A stretch of 64,000 nt of DNA. It comes from Acrocarpospora pleiomorpha. GTDB taxonomy: Bacteria; Actinomycetota; Actinomycetes; Streptosporangiales; Streptosporangiaceae. Shown here one piece after another: positions 14,970 through 23,510 of this stretch; the first letter of the stretch is position 1; each line of letters begins with the position of its first letter. Under the pieces are notes generated by a model. The model saw nothing but the letters and a program-made list of their open reading frames with translations, did no database searches and was not told the origin of the DNA. A program made the translations under genes and the position numbers. The DNA is taken from positions 39,755-103,754 of the forward strand of contig NZ_BLAF01000043.1 in the NCBI RefSeq assembly GCF_009687885.1, read 5' to 3'.

Positions 14970-16760
14970 TCAGAAGTCGTCGGCGGTGCGGATCCGGTCG
15001 CGGACCCAGACGCCGGCCTCCTTCAACCTGCTCGTCCCCGCGTAGGGGCCGTTCGGGCAGGTGCCGGTGGTGAAGGCCGCGCCGGTGCGGAAGTCGTCGG
15101 AGTAGTTCCAGCTCACCCAGCTGATCTTCTTCTGTGCCATCAGATCGATGTACTGCTGAGATCTGGTGAAGTTGTTGCCGCCGTCGCCGGAGGCGGTCTG
15201 GGTGCCGAACTCGCTCACGAACATGGGCAGGAGGTCAGCCGCGCGGGACAGCGCGTTCAGGTATGCGGTGCCGTGCGAGGCCGCGTAGAAGTGGAAGGTG
15301 TACATGATGTTCGTCCCGCTGACCGGGTTGCCGCGGATGGTGTCGGTCTGGTCGCCGGGACCGGAGACGCCGAGCGAGGACCAGGCGGGAGTGCCGACCA
15401 GGATCGGAGCATCGGGGTCGTACTGGCGGATCACCGGGACGAGCTGGTTGGCGTAGTTGCGGATGACAGACCAGGTGACGGAGTCGCCGTTCGGCTCGTT
15501 GGCGATCTCGTAGAGCACGTTCTTCTTGGCGTTGTGGCGCTGGGCGATCTCGGTGAAGAACGTCCTGGCCCGGCTGAGATTGTAGTTCGGGTCACCGGGG
15601 GTGAGCATGTGCCAGTCCACCAGGGCGTACATGCCGCGCGCGGTGGCCATCTCGATCAACTGGTGAACCCGGTCGGTGAACGCCCGGGGATTGGTCTCAT
15701 AGCCGCCTTCCTGGATGTACATCGAAATCCGGAGGATGTCGGCCTTCCAGTCATTGGCCAGGGCGTCGAGCGAGGCGTTGTTGAGACACTGGTCGTACCA
15801 CTGGATGCCGTGGCTGCTCATGCCGCGCAGCTGGATCTGCTTGCCGGCCTCGTTGCACAGCTTGGTGCCACACACCCGGAGCTGCCCGTTGGCCGCGACC
15901 GGGGTGCTTCCGCCGCCGCTTCCGGTCTGTACGGTTACCGCCGTGCTGGCCGCCGAGCGATTACCGGCGGCGTCACGGGCACGGACGGTGTACGTGTAGG
16001 ACGTGGAGGCGGTCAGACCGGTGTCGGTGTGGCTGGTGCCCGTGACCGTGGCCACCTGAGTGCCGCCCCGGTAGACCTCGTAGCCGGTGACGCCGACGTT
16101 GTCGGTGGCAGCGTTCCAGGCCAGCGACACACTGCTGGAGGTCGTGCCCGTCGAGCGCAGGTTGCCGGGCACGCTGGGGGCAGTGGTGTCACTCCCGGCC
16201 GGGGTGCCGTAGACGTCGAACTCCCACAGTGAGTAGCCCCATTGGGTGCCCCGCGCGGTGCCGTACACCCGCACATAGCGGCCGGTCCCCGAGACGGTCA
16301 GGTCGTCGACGGCGCCGTCGGCCGAACTGGTGGAATAGACGCTGGTCCAGCTGCTGTCGTTGGGGGAGACCTCGATCCGGTACGCCGAACCGTAGGCCAC
16401 CTCCCAGTTCAACCGCACCCGGGAAATCGCGTACGAGCCGCCCAGGTCGATCCGAATCCACTGCGGGTCTACACCCTCAGCCGAAGCCCACCGGCTGGCG
16501 GTGTTCCCATCCACCGCCAGACCTGCCTCGAATCCCGCGCCCTCGATCGACGACGCCGTGGCCGGCTTTCCTCTGGAGATGAGCTGGACGGGCGCGGTGA
16601 TCGCGGCGCCGCTCGTGCGAGCGGCAGCGGCGGCCTGGGAAGTCGTGCCGATCATGGACGGTACGGCGAACGCGAGCACTGCTACAGCGGCCGCCACAAC
16701 CGAGCGGCGGCGTCTGGGGCGATCTTGCGTGGGGGGCGGTGGGTGCTCCGCACGTAACAT
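14970..16760 (-). CDS. Secreted cellulase: F5/8-type CBM, fibronectin III and GH5 domains
   Basis: 596 aa. Positively charged N-terminus (RPRRRRS) and hydrophobic signal peptide to about residue 45. An F5/8 type C (CBM32-like) carbohydrate-binding domain covers about 57-190 (GKPATASSIEG, NTASRWAS, WIRIDLGG). A fibronectin III domain covers about 198-283 (SVSLAWNAATDNVGVTGYEVYR). A GH5 catalytic domain covers about 300-590: LRGMSSHGIQWYDQ, VDWHML, YEIANEPNG with the acid/base Glu, and FVSEFGT with the nucleophile Glu. It hydrolyses beta-1,4-glucan outside the cell. An AGGAG site precedes the ATG and a TTAGGAA palindrome lies 40 bp upstream. Single gene with its own terminator. Confidence 0.93.
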   Translation of the reverse strand: MLRAEHPPPPTQDRPRRRRSVVAAAVAVLAFAVPSMIGTTSQAAAAARTSGAAITAPVQLISRGKPATASSIEGAGFEAGLAVDGNTASRWASAEGVDPQWIRIDLGGSYAISRVRLNWEVAYGSAYRIEVSPNDSSWTSVYSTSSADGAVDDLTVSGTGRYVRVYGTARGTQWGYSLWEFDVYGTPAGSDTTAPSVPGNLRSTGTTSSSVSLAWNAATDNVGVTGYEVYRGGTQVATVTGTSHTDTGLTASTSYTYTVRARDAAGNRSAASTAVTVQTGSGGGSTPVAANGQLRVCGTKLCNEAGKQIQLRGMSSHGIQWYDQCLNNASLDALANDWKADILRISMYIQEGGYETNPRAFTDRVHQLIEMATARGMYALVDWHMLTPGDPNYNLSRARTFFTEIAQRHNAKKNVLYEIANEPNGDSVTWSVIRNYANQLVPVIRQYDPDAPILVGTPAWSSLGVSGPGDQTDTIRGNPVSGTNIMYTFHFYAASHGTAYLNALSRAADLLPMFVSEFGTQTASGDGGNNFTRSQQYIDLMAQKKISWVSWNYSDDFRTGAAFTTGTCPNGPYAGTSRLKEAGVWVRDRIRTADDF

Positions 16761-16799
16761 TGGCGCTCCTGGACGAGGGGGAGGATTGAGAGCGGATCG

Positions 16800-16816
16800 T
16801 TAGGAAGGTTTCCTAA
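16800..16816. promoter_or_regulatory. Palindromic operator upstream of the cellulase gene
   Basis: TTAGGAA-GGT-TTCCTAA: two 7-bp arms around 3 nt, 40 bp before the ATG, where a repressor would cover the promoter. Induction by a sugar-responsive regulator is likely, but the regulator is not in the window. Confidence 0.65.
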
Positions 16817-17255
16817 TTTGACGGGGAGCGTAAAGGACCGTGAATCGTTGCGCAAGGCCCAGTCGCTCGCGAAACGACATGACCCCTGCGCCAAGGACTG
16901 TTCACCGGCAACGAGTGGACTTCCGACCTCGACCACGTTTGTGATACCTCACCTGGTCACAGCCAGGCTTGATGTCCCGATGATCGTCATAGAGCCCCAG
17001 AGCGACCACGGCCGATGCGGATTCCACCGGATGAAGCCCAGCCTGTCGGGCTCTCGGCCACCACGGGGACCGGACCATCACTGAGCCGGCGCAGTGCACC
17101 GCTATCCGCCCGGAGACTCCGTTGAAACTTCGCGCGCCGATCCCGGGAGGCGCAGTCCTTCCGGGATCACGTGCCAGCTCCTCATGTGCAATCCGAAACT
17201 CGCGGATTAAAGATCGATCTCGGGCTGGTCCGCAAAGGTCTGCATTTCCTGGTCT
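16817..17255. other. Intergenic, no supported gene
   Basis: About 440 bp between the cellulase promoter and the end of the membrane protein gene. Nothing coding could be supported. Confidence 0.5.
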
Positions 17256-18047
17256 CTACAGACTGAAAACGAGCACAACACACGTGATCGCGACCAATAG
17301 CGCCAGGCTGGCGAGACATGCCAAGGCGATCATGAGGGTCGGAGTTTGGACAGCCTGCGGTTCACGTGGTGCCGGCACGGCCGAAGTGGTATCTGGCTGC
17401 TCCTCGGGCGTATGGATATATGGCCCAATAGGATCTGCTTGTAGCTTCTCCGGGTCGAGCCTCGCCACCATTTCGCGATACTCGGTCAGGCTCATGGTGG
17501 CCGCCCTGCCGCTGATATCGATGTCGCCGATCGTCTTCGCGTAGATATCATGCGTGATCTCCTCGGCGCTGAGGCCGATTTTCCCGCCGCGTGCATGCCA
17601 CAGATAGAGGAGCCGTGGATTGCGGAGCAGGCGACCGGTGAAGAAATTCCGCTGGAGGAGAAGCAACTCTGTTTTCTCAGGCGACCCTTGCCGTTGAGCT
17701 GCGGCGTGTTCCATCACTGCTCGCTCGAAAATCTCGAAGATGAGTGTCGCTATAGCAGACTCCTGCAGCTGGAGTCTGGCCTGCTCGCTCACGCTGAGAT
17801 TACCCAGCCAATTCGTGATCCAGATGGCATGCTGCGAGTAATTTTGCGGGAGAACGAGCAGGTGAGAGATCTCCAGATTGGTGAGACGCTGGTCCAGCAA
17901 CTCTCCGAACGCGCCGTATACCTCTTTGATAGCCGTCAGATGGCTCTGCTGTTGTTGAATACGCCGTGTAGTTCTCAGCGCTACCGCCGCGACTATCAGG
18001 GATGCGATCGAGACAAGAATGCTGACCACTACGGCCCATATTGGCAT
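17256..18047 (-). CDS. Membrane protein of unknown function, two membrane helices
   Basis: 263 aa from ATG18047, preceded by GGGGAA at 6 nt; a GTG two codons earlier is possible. An N-terminal helix (AVVVSILVSIASLIVAAVAL) and a C-terminal helix (LMIALACLASLALLVAITCVVLVF) flank a soluble, mostly helical middle with QQQQSHLTAIKEVYGAFGELLDQRL. GC content is lower than in the neighbours, hinting at transfer. The layout resembles small membrane proteins of unknown role in actinomycete accessory regions. No catalytic motif. Confidence 0.65.
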   Translation of the reverse strand: MPIWAVVVSILVSIASLIVAAVALRTTRRIQQQQSHLTAIKEVYGAFGELLDQRLTNLEISHLLVLPQNYSQHAIWITNWLGNLSVSEQARLQLQESAIATLIFEIFERAVMEHAAAQRQGSPEKTELLLLQRNFFTGRLLRNPRLLYLWHARGGKIGLSAEEITHDIYAKTIGDIDISGRAATMSLTEYREMVARLDPEKLQADPIGPYIHTPEEQPDTTSAVPAPREPQAVQTPTLMIALACLASLALLVAITCVVLVFSL

Positions 18048-18082
18048 GACCACTTCCCCGCGATTCGACCGAACACGGAAAA

Positions 18083-18099
18083 TTAGTGTGACACCCTAA
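18083..18099. promoter_or_regulatory. Imperfect palindrome between divergent starts
   Basis: TTAGTGTGACACCCTAA: arms TTAG-GTG and CAC-CTAA around one base, with one mismatched pair. It lies 36 bp upstream of the membrane protein start and could be an operator. Confidence 0.4.
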
Positions 18100-18191
18100 T
18101 GGCAGTGAAGAAAGACCTGCGTGGGACGCTGGCCGACCCTCGCACCGGGACGCGCAGCTTCAACTCCGCCGTCATCACCGGCTACTACTGA
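18099..18191 (+). CDS. Possible 30-aa peptide
   Basis: ATG18099 to TGA18191 encodes a short basic peptide ending NSAVITGYY. No clear ribosome-binding site is seen (the start touches the palindrome). It could be a leaderless peptide, the tail of a lost gene, or chance. Function unknown. Confidence 0.2.
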   Translation: MAVKKDLRGTLADPRTGTRSFNSAVITGYY

Positions 18192-18200
18192 TCGGAGTCT

Positions 18201-19706
18201 CTACTCCTCCTCGGTGAACACGGTCTCGCGGCGCTTGCGAATTGTCGGGAGGACGGTTACGACGAGCGCCGCCACGGCCAGGGCCAGGAGCACCGCGGAG
18301 ATCGGTCGGGTCAGGAAGACCGACGCGTCGCCGCGGGAGATGATGAGCGCCCGCCGCAGGTTCTCCTCAACCAAGGGTCCGAGGACGAAGCCAAGCAGCA
18401 GTGGCGCCGGCTCGCAGCCGCACTTGATCAGGATGTAGCCCAGGATCCCGAAGAATACGATCGCGTAGACGTCGTACGCGTTGAACCCCAGGGAGTATGT
18501 GCCGATCGCGGCGAACAGGATGATCATCGGGAACAGCACCTGGTACGGGATGCGCAGCATGCGCACCCATAAGCCGATCAACGGCAGGTTCAGCAGCACG
18601 AGCAGCACGTTGCCGATCCACATCGACGCGATCAGGCCCCAGAACAGCGCCGGTTCGTCGGTGATGACGTTCGGGCCGGGGGTTATGCCGTGAACGATGA
18701 ACGCGCCGACCATCAGTGCCATTACCGGATGGGCGGGCAGACCCAGAGTGAGCAGCGGGATGAACGACGTCTGTGCGGCGGCGTTGTTCGCCGACTCGGG
18801 GCCGGCGACGCCCTCGATCGCGCCGCGCCCGAACTCCTGCTGCCGCTTCGAGATCCGCTTCTCGACGGCGTACGAGGTGAACGAGGCCAGCACGTGGCCA
18901 CCGCCGGGCAAGACGCCGAGTGCGGCACCGATACCGGTACCCCGCAGGATCGGGCCGACGATCCGGCGCCGGTCCTCGCGGGTCGGCCAGAGGTTCTTCA
19001 CCTTGCCGATGACCGCCGTGCGGGTCTGCTCGTTCTCCAGGTTGCGCAGGATCTCGGCCACCCCGAACATGCCGACGGCGACCGACACGAAGTCGATGCC
19101 GCCGTACAGCTCGCGCTGGTCGAACACGAACCTGGGCATGCCGGTGTAGATGTCCTGGCCGACCGCGCCGAACAGGACGCCGAGCGCGATCATCGCCAGT
19201 GCCTTGAGCGCCGTGCCACGCGCCAGCGCGATCGACACGACCAGACCGAGCACCACCAGCGAGAAGTATTCGGCCGGGCCGAATTTCAACGCGACGCGGG
19301 CCAATGGCGGGGCCGCGACGGCCAGGATGACGGTGGCCACCGTACCCGCGATGAAGGACCCGACCGCGGCGGCGGCCAGCGCCGCGCCGGCCCGGCCCTG
19401 CCGGGCCATCTCGTGCCCGTCCAGCGCGGTGACCGCCGCCGACGACTCACCGGGCAGGTTGATCAGGATGGCGGTCGTCGAGCCGCCGTACTGTGCGCCG
19501 TAATAGATGCCGGCCAGCATGATCAGCGCCGTCACCGGCTCGAAGCTGAACGTGATCGGCAGCAGCATCGCCACCGTCGCCGTCGGCCCGATGCCGGGCA
19601 GCACGCCGACCGCCGTCCCGAGCAGCACTCCCACGAAGCAGTAGAGGACATTCTGGAGCAGGAGGGCGGTCGAGAAGCCCAGCGCGAGGTTGTCGAGAAG
19701 TTCCAT
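18201..19706 (-). CDS. tctA: Tripartite tricarboxylate transporter, large permease TctA
   Basis: 501 aa with about ten to twelve membrane helices. GVLPGIGPTATVAMLLPITF and the repeated GVLPGGGHVLASF are TctA signatures, as are YGGSTTAILINLPGESSAAVTALDG and IGLWVRMLRIPYQVLFPMI. TctA forms the channel that imports citrate or related carboxylates with protons or sodium, fed by the TctC binding protein. Last gene of tctCBA on the minus strand, 20 bp after tctB. Expression is likely controlled by the divergent two-component system. Confidence 0.93.
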   Translation of the reverse strand: MELLDNLALGFSTALLLQNVLYCFVGVLLGTAVGVLPGIGPTATVAMLLPITFSFEPVTALIMLAGIYYGAQYGGSTTAILINLPGESSAAVTALDGHEMARQGRAGAALAAAAVGSFIAGTVATVILAVAAPPLARVALKFGPAEYFSLVVLGLVVSIALARGTALKALAMIALGVLFGAVGQDIYTGMPRFVFDQRELYGGIDFVSVAVGMFGVAEILRNLENEQTRTAVIGKVKNLWPTREDRRRIVGPILRGTGIGAALGVLPGGGHVLASFTSYAVEKRISKRQQEFGRGAIEGVAGPESANNAAAQTSFIPLLTLGLPAHPVMALMVGAFIVHGITPGPNVITDEPALFWGLIASMWIGNVLLVLLNLPLIGLWVRMLRIPYQVLFPMIILFAAIGTYSLGFNAYDVYAIVFFGILGYILIKCGCEPAPLLLGFVLGPLVEENLRRALIISRGDASVFLTRPISAVLLALAVAALVVTVLPTIRKRRETVFTEEE

Positions 19707-19726
19707 GCCTCAATCCGGATGCCGCG

Positions 19727-20188
19727 TCAGAACCCTAGCCACGGACCCCATAGCGGGATCCGCACCTGAAGTCCGACGACGAAGATGAGCGTGCCGGCAA
19801 CGGTCAGCCCGGCGGTCACGGCCACGGCCGTGACCAGCCGTACGCGCGCGCTGGCCAGCGTGGTGAGCAGGGCGGTCACCGCGGACGTCGGTACGAATCC
19901 GAGGCCCCGGACGGTGAAGCCGAAGAACAGGACCGCGAGCACGATGAGGGCGACCGCACGCCAGGGGACCAGCCCGAACGAGACCACCTCGCCGGCGATG
20001 AATCCCTTGCTGACGATCGCCAGGCCCAGCACGGCCACGATCGCGCCGACCAGCAACGGGAAGGCACCGGGGCCCATCCGCAGCGGGGTGCCCAGCTCGT
20101 AGCCGAGCGACCCCACCACGAACGCCCCACCGATCAGGACGAAGATTCCCCCGGCGATGACGTCCGGGAAGGACCGGCGGCGCTCCAC
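19727..20188 (-). CDS. tctB: Tripartite tricarboxylate transporter, small permease TctB
   Basis: 153 aa, four predicted membrane helices (IAGGIFVLIGGAFVVGSLGYE, AFPLLVGAIVAVLGLAIV, AVALIVLAVLFFGFTV, VTAVAVTAGLTVAGTLIFVVGL). TctB is the poorly conserved small subunit that pairs with TctA. The short GxGxFP-like motif (MGPGAFPLLVG) is typical. It starts almost directly after tctC (1-bp gap). Confidence 0.88.
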   Translation of the reverse strand: MERRRSFPDVIAGGIFVLIGGAFVVGSLGYELGTPLRMGPGAFPLLVGAIVAVLGLAIVSKGFIAGEVVSFGLVPWRAVALIVLAVLFFGFTVRGLGFVPTSAVTALLTTLASARVRLVTAVAVTAGLTVAGTLIFVVGLQVRIPLWGPWLGF

Positions 20189-20189
20189 C

Positions 20190-21197
20190 TCAGGAGGCCT
20201 TGACCCCGGCGTCGGCGATGACCTTTGCCCACGTGCCGAGCTGCTCTTCGAGCTTGGCCCGGTGCGCCTGCGGGGTCGCGTCCTCGGCCGGGACCGGCGC
20301 GGTGCCGAGCTTGGCCATCTGGTCGATGACCTTTTGGTCGGCCAGTGCCACCTTCAGCGCCTCGGACAGCTTCTGGACGACCTCCTGCGGCGTGCCGACC
20401 GGGACGTAGAGACCGTGCCACACGCTGACCTGGAGCTGGGGCAGCCCGGCCTCGGCCGTGGTGGGCAGGTCGGGCAGGCTCCGCACGCGCTCCGGCGTGG
20501 TGACCGCGTACGCCTTCACCTCGCCGGCGGAGATCTGGCCGCTGGTGTTGGTCGTCTGGTCGCACATGAAGTCGACCTGGCCGCCGACGAGGTCGGTCAG
20601 CGCGGGGCCGGTGCCTTCGTACGGGACCTCCTGGAGCTTGACACCGGCGGCGGTCTGGAACAGCAGGCCGCACAGGTGGGATGCGGCGCCGATGCCGGCG
20701 TTGGCCAGCGTGACCTTGTCGGCGTTCGCCTTCACGTAGGTCACGAGGTCCTTGAGTGTCGCGGGCGCGAAATCCTTGCGGGCGACGATCGTCATCGGCA
20801 CCTCGGTGACGAGCCCGATCATCTCGAAGTTCTCGAGCGGCTGGTAGCCCAGGTTCTGGTACAGGGCGGGCGCCGTTGACATCCCGATGTGGTGCATGAG
20901 CACGGTGTAGCCGTCGGGCTCGGCCCGCGCGACCTCGCCGGCGCCGACCGTGCCACCCGCCCCCTCGACGTTCTGGACGACGATCTTGGTGCCGAGCTTG
21001 GCGGCCATCGGCTCGGCGATCATGCGGGTGACGGTGTCCGTCGGGCCACCCGCGCTGAACGGCACGACGAACGTGATGTTCTGGTCCGGGTAGCCGCCGG
21101 TGGCGCTTCCGCTGGTGGCACCTCCGTTGCTGGAGCAGGCGGCGACGAGCGAAACGACGCCGATCGCAGCGATCCAGTACCTGCTGGTCGTTCTCAT
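20190..21197 (-). CDS. tctC: Tripartite tricarboxylate transporter, binding protein TctC (Bug family)
   Basis: 335 aa from ATG21197, with a GAGGAG site 8 nt upstream; the longer start at 21227 lacks one. Lipobox LVAAC within the first 25 residues makes it a lipoprotein held at the outer face of the membrane. YPDQNITFVVPFSAGGPTDTVTRMIAEPMAAKLG and EVARAEPDGYTVLMHHIG are Bug-family signatures for capture of carboxylates or aromatic acids. The substrate cannot be told from sequence. First gene of the operon. Confidence 0.92.
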   Translation of the reverse strand: MRTTSRYWIAAIGVVSLVAACSSNGGATSGSATGGYPDQNITFVVPFSAGGPTDTVTRMIAEPMAAKLGTKIVVQNVEGAGGTVGAGEVARAEPDGYTVLMHHIGMSTAPALYQNLGYQPLENFEMIGLVTEVPMTIVARKDFAPATLKDLVTYVKANADKVTLANAGIGAASHLCGLLFQTAAGVKLQEVPYEGTGPALTDLVGGQVDFMCDQTTNTSGQISAGEVKAYAVTTPERVRSLPDLPTTAEAGLPQLQVSVWHGLYVPVGTPQEVVQKLSEALKVALADQKVIDQMAKLGTAPVPAEDATPQAHRAKLEEQLGTWAKVIADAGVKAS

Positions 21198-21276
21198 ATC
21201 GCGGCCTCCTCGGCAGCGCATGCGCATTCGTCGGTGAGCGCGCGGCCTCAGTGTCGGCTGGCAGGGACGCGGATGG

Positions 21277-21324
21277 TGTCAGAGAAATCCCAAGGAATGC
21301 GCCGGATGTCAGAGAAATCCCAAG
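21277..21324. promoter_or_regulatory. Two identical 18-bp direct repeats in the tctC / response-regulator intergenic region
   Basis: TGTCAGAGAAATCCCAAG occurs at 21277-21294 and 21307-21324, spaced 30 bp, about three helical turns. Tandem sites of this kind are typical for OmpR-family regulators, so this is the likely binding site of the adjacent TctD-like regulator, controlling tctCBA and itself. Confidence 0.75.
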
Positions 21325-21374
21325 AATTGAAGGGCTAACACGAGCTTCGGTCCGGGCCGTACAATCCTGCAGAT

Positions 21375-22058
21375 ATGCGGATCACCATCATCGAGGATGA
21401 CGACCGCGTGGCCCGGGGTCTGGTGACCGTCCTGACCCAGGCGGGTTTCGAGGTCCACCGCATCGCCACCGCCGCGGAGGCCGTGCGTGCCTCCCCATCC
21501 GATGTGGTCCTCGTCGACCTGGGCCTGCCCGACGGCGACGGACTCGACGTGATCCGCAAGCTGCGTGACCGCCCGGAGACCGCCGTCATCGCCGTGACAG
21601 CACGATCGGAGGAGCACGAGCGGGTCCGTGGCTTACGTGCCGGCGCCGACGACTACATCGTGAAACCGTTCGGCATCCCGGAGTTGCTGGCCCGGATCGA
21701 CGCCGTCCTGCGACGCACCCGGGTGGCTCGTGCCCTGAGCCACCCGGACGAGCCGCTCGTCCTCGGCCCGATGCGGATTTGCTTCGGCACCCGCGAGGTC
21801 ACCATCGACGGCACGTCTGTGACCTTGACCCGCAAGGAGTTCGAGCTGCTCCTGCTGCTGGCCCGGCGGGCGCCGAACGTGGTGAGCCGCGACGTCATCC
21901 TCGACCAGATCTGGGGCGCGACCTGGGAGTCCTCGAGTCGCACCTTGGACACCCACATCGCGGCGTTGCGGCACAAGCTCGGGCCGGCCGTACTCATTCG
22001 CACGATCCACGGGGTCGGCTATCGGCTCCAGGCCGACCAGCCGGAGCTGATCGGCTGA
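21375..22058 (+). CDS. OmpR-family response regulator, TctD-like
   Basis: 227 aa. Receiver domain 1-115 with acidic pocket E7-D8-D9 and phospho-acceptor D48 (VLVDLGLPDGDG), and the switch lysine in YIVKPFG. Winged-helix DNA-binding domain about 130-222 (LTRKEFELLLLLARRAPNVVSRDVILDQIW...HIAALRHKLG, TIHGVGYRL). It is divergent from tctCBA and followed 6 bp later by the kinase, the usual layout for TctD/TctE control of tricarboxylate uptake. Confidence 0.92.
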   Translation: MRITIIEDDDRVARGLVTVLTQAGFEVHRIATAAEAVRASPSDVVLVDLGLPDGDGLDVIRKLRDRPETAVIAVTARSEEHERVRGLRAGADDYIVKPFGIPELLARIDAVLRRTRVARALSHPDEPLVLGPMRICFGTREVTIDGTSVTLTRKEFELLLLLARRAPNVVSRDVILDQIWGATWESSSRTLDTHIAALRHKLGPAVLIRTIHGVGYRLQADQPELIG

Positions 22059-22064
22059 CGCGCC

Positions 22065-23495
22065 GTGCACCGCCGCCTGCTCGTCGTCCTGGTGCCCCTC
22101 GCGGTGCTGCTCATCGCCGCGCTCGGGGTGCCGCTCAGCGTCACCGTGGCCGAGCGGGAGATGCAGGAGACGTACGTCGACCGGCTCAACGACGTCGGCC
22201 GGTTCGCGCCTCTGGCCGAGACCACGCTGTCAACCGGGCGGACCGAGGCGCTCCATCAGGAGCTCGCGCGCTACCAGGAGCTGTACGGCATCCCGGTCGC
22301 GGTGATCGACACCTCGGGCAAGGTGCTGCTCGGACCAGCCGGTGCGTACCGGGAGGCGGCGCGGGCCGAGTCGGCGTTGCCCCGGATCGTGACCGCGGCG
22401 CTGGCCGGGGCGAGGTCCGAACCGTCCGGCGAATGGGCGCCGTGGAACGACTCCGCACTCGTGGTCGCGGAGCCGGTGGGCCGCGACAGCGAGGTTGTCG
22501 GCGCGGTCGTGACGATTTCCGATCTGTCGAAGACGCGCTATCGCATCCTCGTGCGATGGGCCCAGCTCGCCGGGCTCGGGCTGCTGCCGTTGATCGCGCT
22601 GGTGGCCGTCGCCTGGCCGGTATCGGCGTGGGTACTGCGGCCGGTGCGGGAGCTGGACGCGGCGAGCTCGCGAATCTCCCAGGGCGACCTCACGATTCGG
22701 GCGGACGCCGAGGCCGGCCCGGTCGAGCTGCGACGGCTGGCAGAGTCGTTCAACACCATGATGGACGCGGTCGAGAACGCCGCGCAGCGGCAGCGGGCGT
22801 TCGTGTCCGACGCGTCGCATCAGTTGCGCAACCCGCTGACCAGCCTCCGGCTCGCTGTGGAGAGTCTGGAGCCGCATCTGCGCGCGGACGGCAACGGGCG
22901 GCAGGTGTACGACGTCGCGGTCGACGAGCTGAAGGCGATGCAGCGGATGCTGAACTCGTTGCAGGCCAGCGCGCGAATGGAGAGCATACGCACGGCGTCG
23001 CCGGTGGATCTCGACGCGGTGCTGGCGACGCGGGTGGACCGGTGGCGGGCGTTGACGGCGACAGCGGGGCAGACACTGGCGGTCGACGTACCGCCGGGGC
23101 TGCGGTTGCTGGAGCCGCCGGGCGGACTGGGCAGCATCCTGGACGAGCTGATCAGCAACGCGTTACGGCTATCGGACGCGCAGGTAGTGGAGGTGAGCGC
23201 CCGAGTCGTCCCCGGCGGTACGGCCACCGGAGCCGGAGGCGTGGTCACGATCGCGGTCCGTGACGACGGCCAGGGGATCGACGCGTCCGAGCGGGCCCAG
23301 GCGCTACGACGGTTCTGGCGATCGCCGCGGCATCAGAACGTGTCCGGGACCGGCCTGGGGCTGGCCATCTGCGCCGACCTGGTCGCGGCGGCCGGGGGCG
23401 AGCTGCGGCTGGAGGAGGGCCTGCCGCGTCCGGACGGGTCCGGGCACGGATTCGCCGCGGTGGTCGCGTTGCCGCGGGTGGCGTCGCCGGCCTGA
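22065..23495 (+). CDS. Sensor histidine kinase, TctE-like
   Basis: 476 aa, GTG start. Two membrane helices (LVVLVPLAVLLIAALGVPLSV near the N-terminus and LGLLPLIALVAVAWPVSAWVL at about 165-190) bracket an extracytoplasmic sensor domain. A HAMP region, a HisKA domain with the phospho-accepting His in SDASHQLRNPL (about residue 250), and a HATPase domain (ISNALRLSD, VRDDGQGID, SGTGLGLAI) follow. It should sense a carboxylate or related signal and phosphorylate the preceding regulator. Confidence 0.92.
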   Translation: MHRRLLVVLVPLAVLLIAALGVPLSVTVAEREMQETYVDRLNDVGRFAPLAETTLSTGRTEALHQELARYQELYGIPVAVIDTSGKVLLGPAGAYREAARAESALPRIVTAALAGARSEPSGEWAPWNDSALVVAEPVGRDSEVVGAVVTISDLSKTRYRILVRWAQLAGLGLLPLIALVAVAWPVSAWVLRPVRELDAASSRISQGDLTIRADAEAGPVELRRLAESFNTMMDAVENAAQRQRAFVSDASHQLRNPLTSLRLAVESLEPHLRADGNGRQVYDVAVDELKAMQRMLNSLQASARMESIRTASPVDLDAVLATRVDRWRALTATAGQTLAVDVPPGLRLLEPPGGLGSILDELISNALRLSDAQVVEVSARVVPGGTATGAGGVVTIAVRDDGQGIDASERAQALRRFWRSPRHQNVSGTGLGLAICADLVAAAGGELRLEEGLPRPDGSGHGFAAVVALPRVASPA

Positions 23496-23510
23496 GGCCC
23501 CGGGCCCGGG

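Noticed and set aside
18690..19769. Plus-strand frame rich in His, Arg and Asp opposite tctA
   Set aside because: Shadow of a clear membrane permease gene.
21779..23263. Arg/Gly-rich frame over the regulator and kinase genes
   Set aside because: Out of frame with the two-component genes, no motifs.
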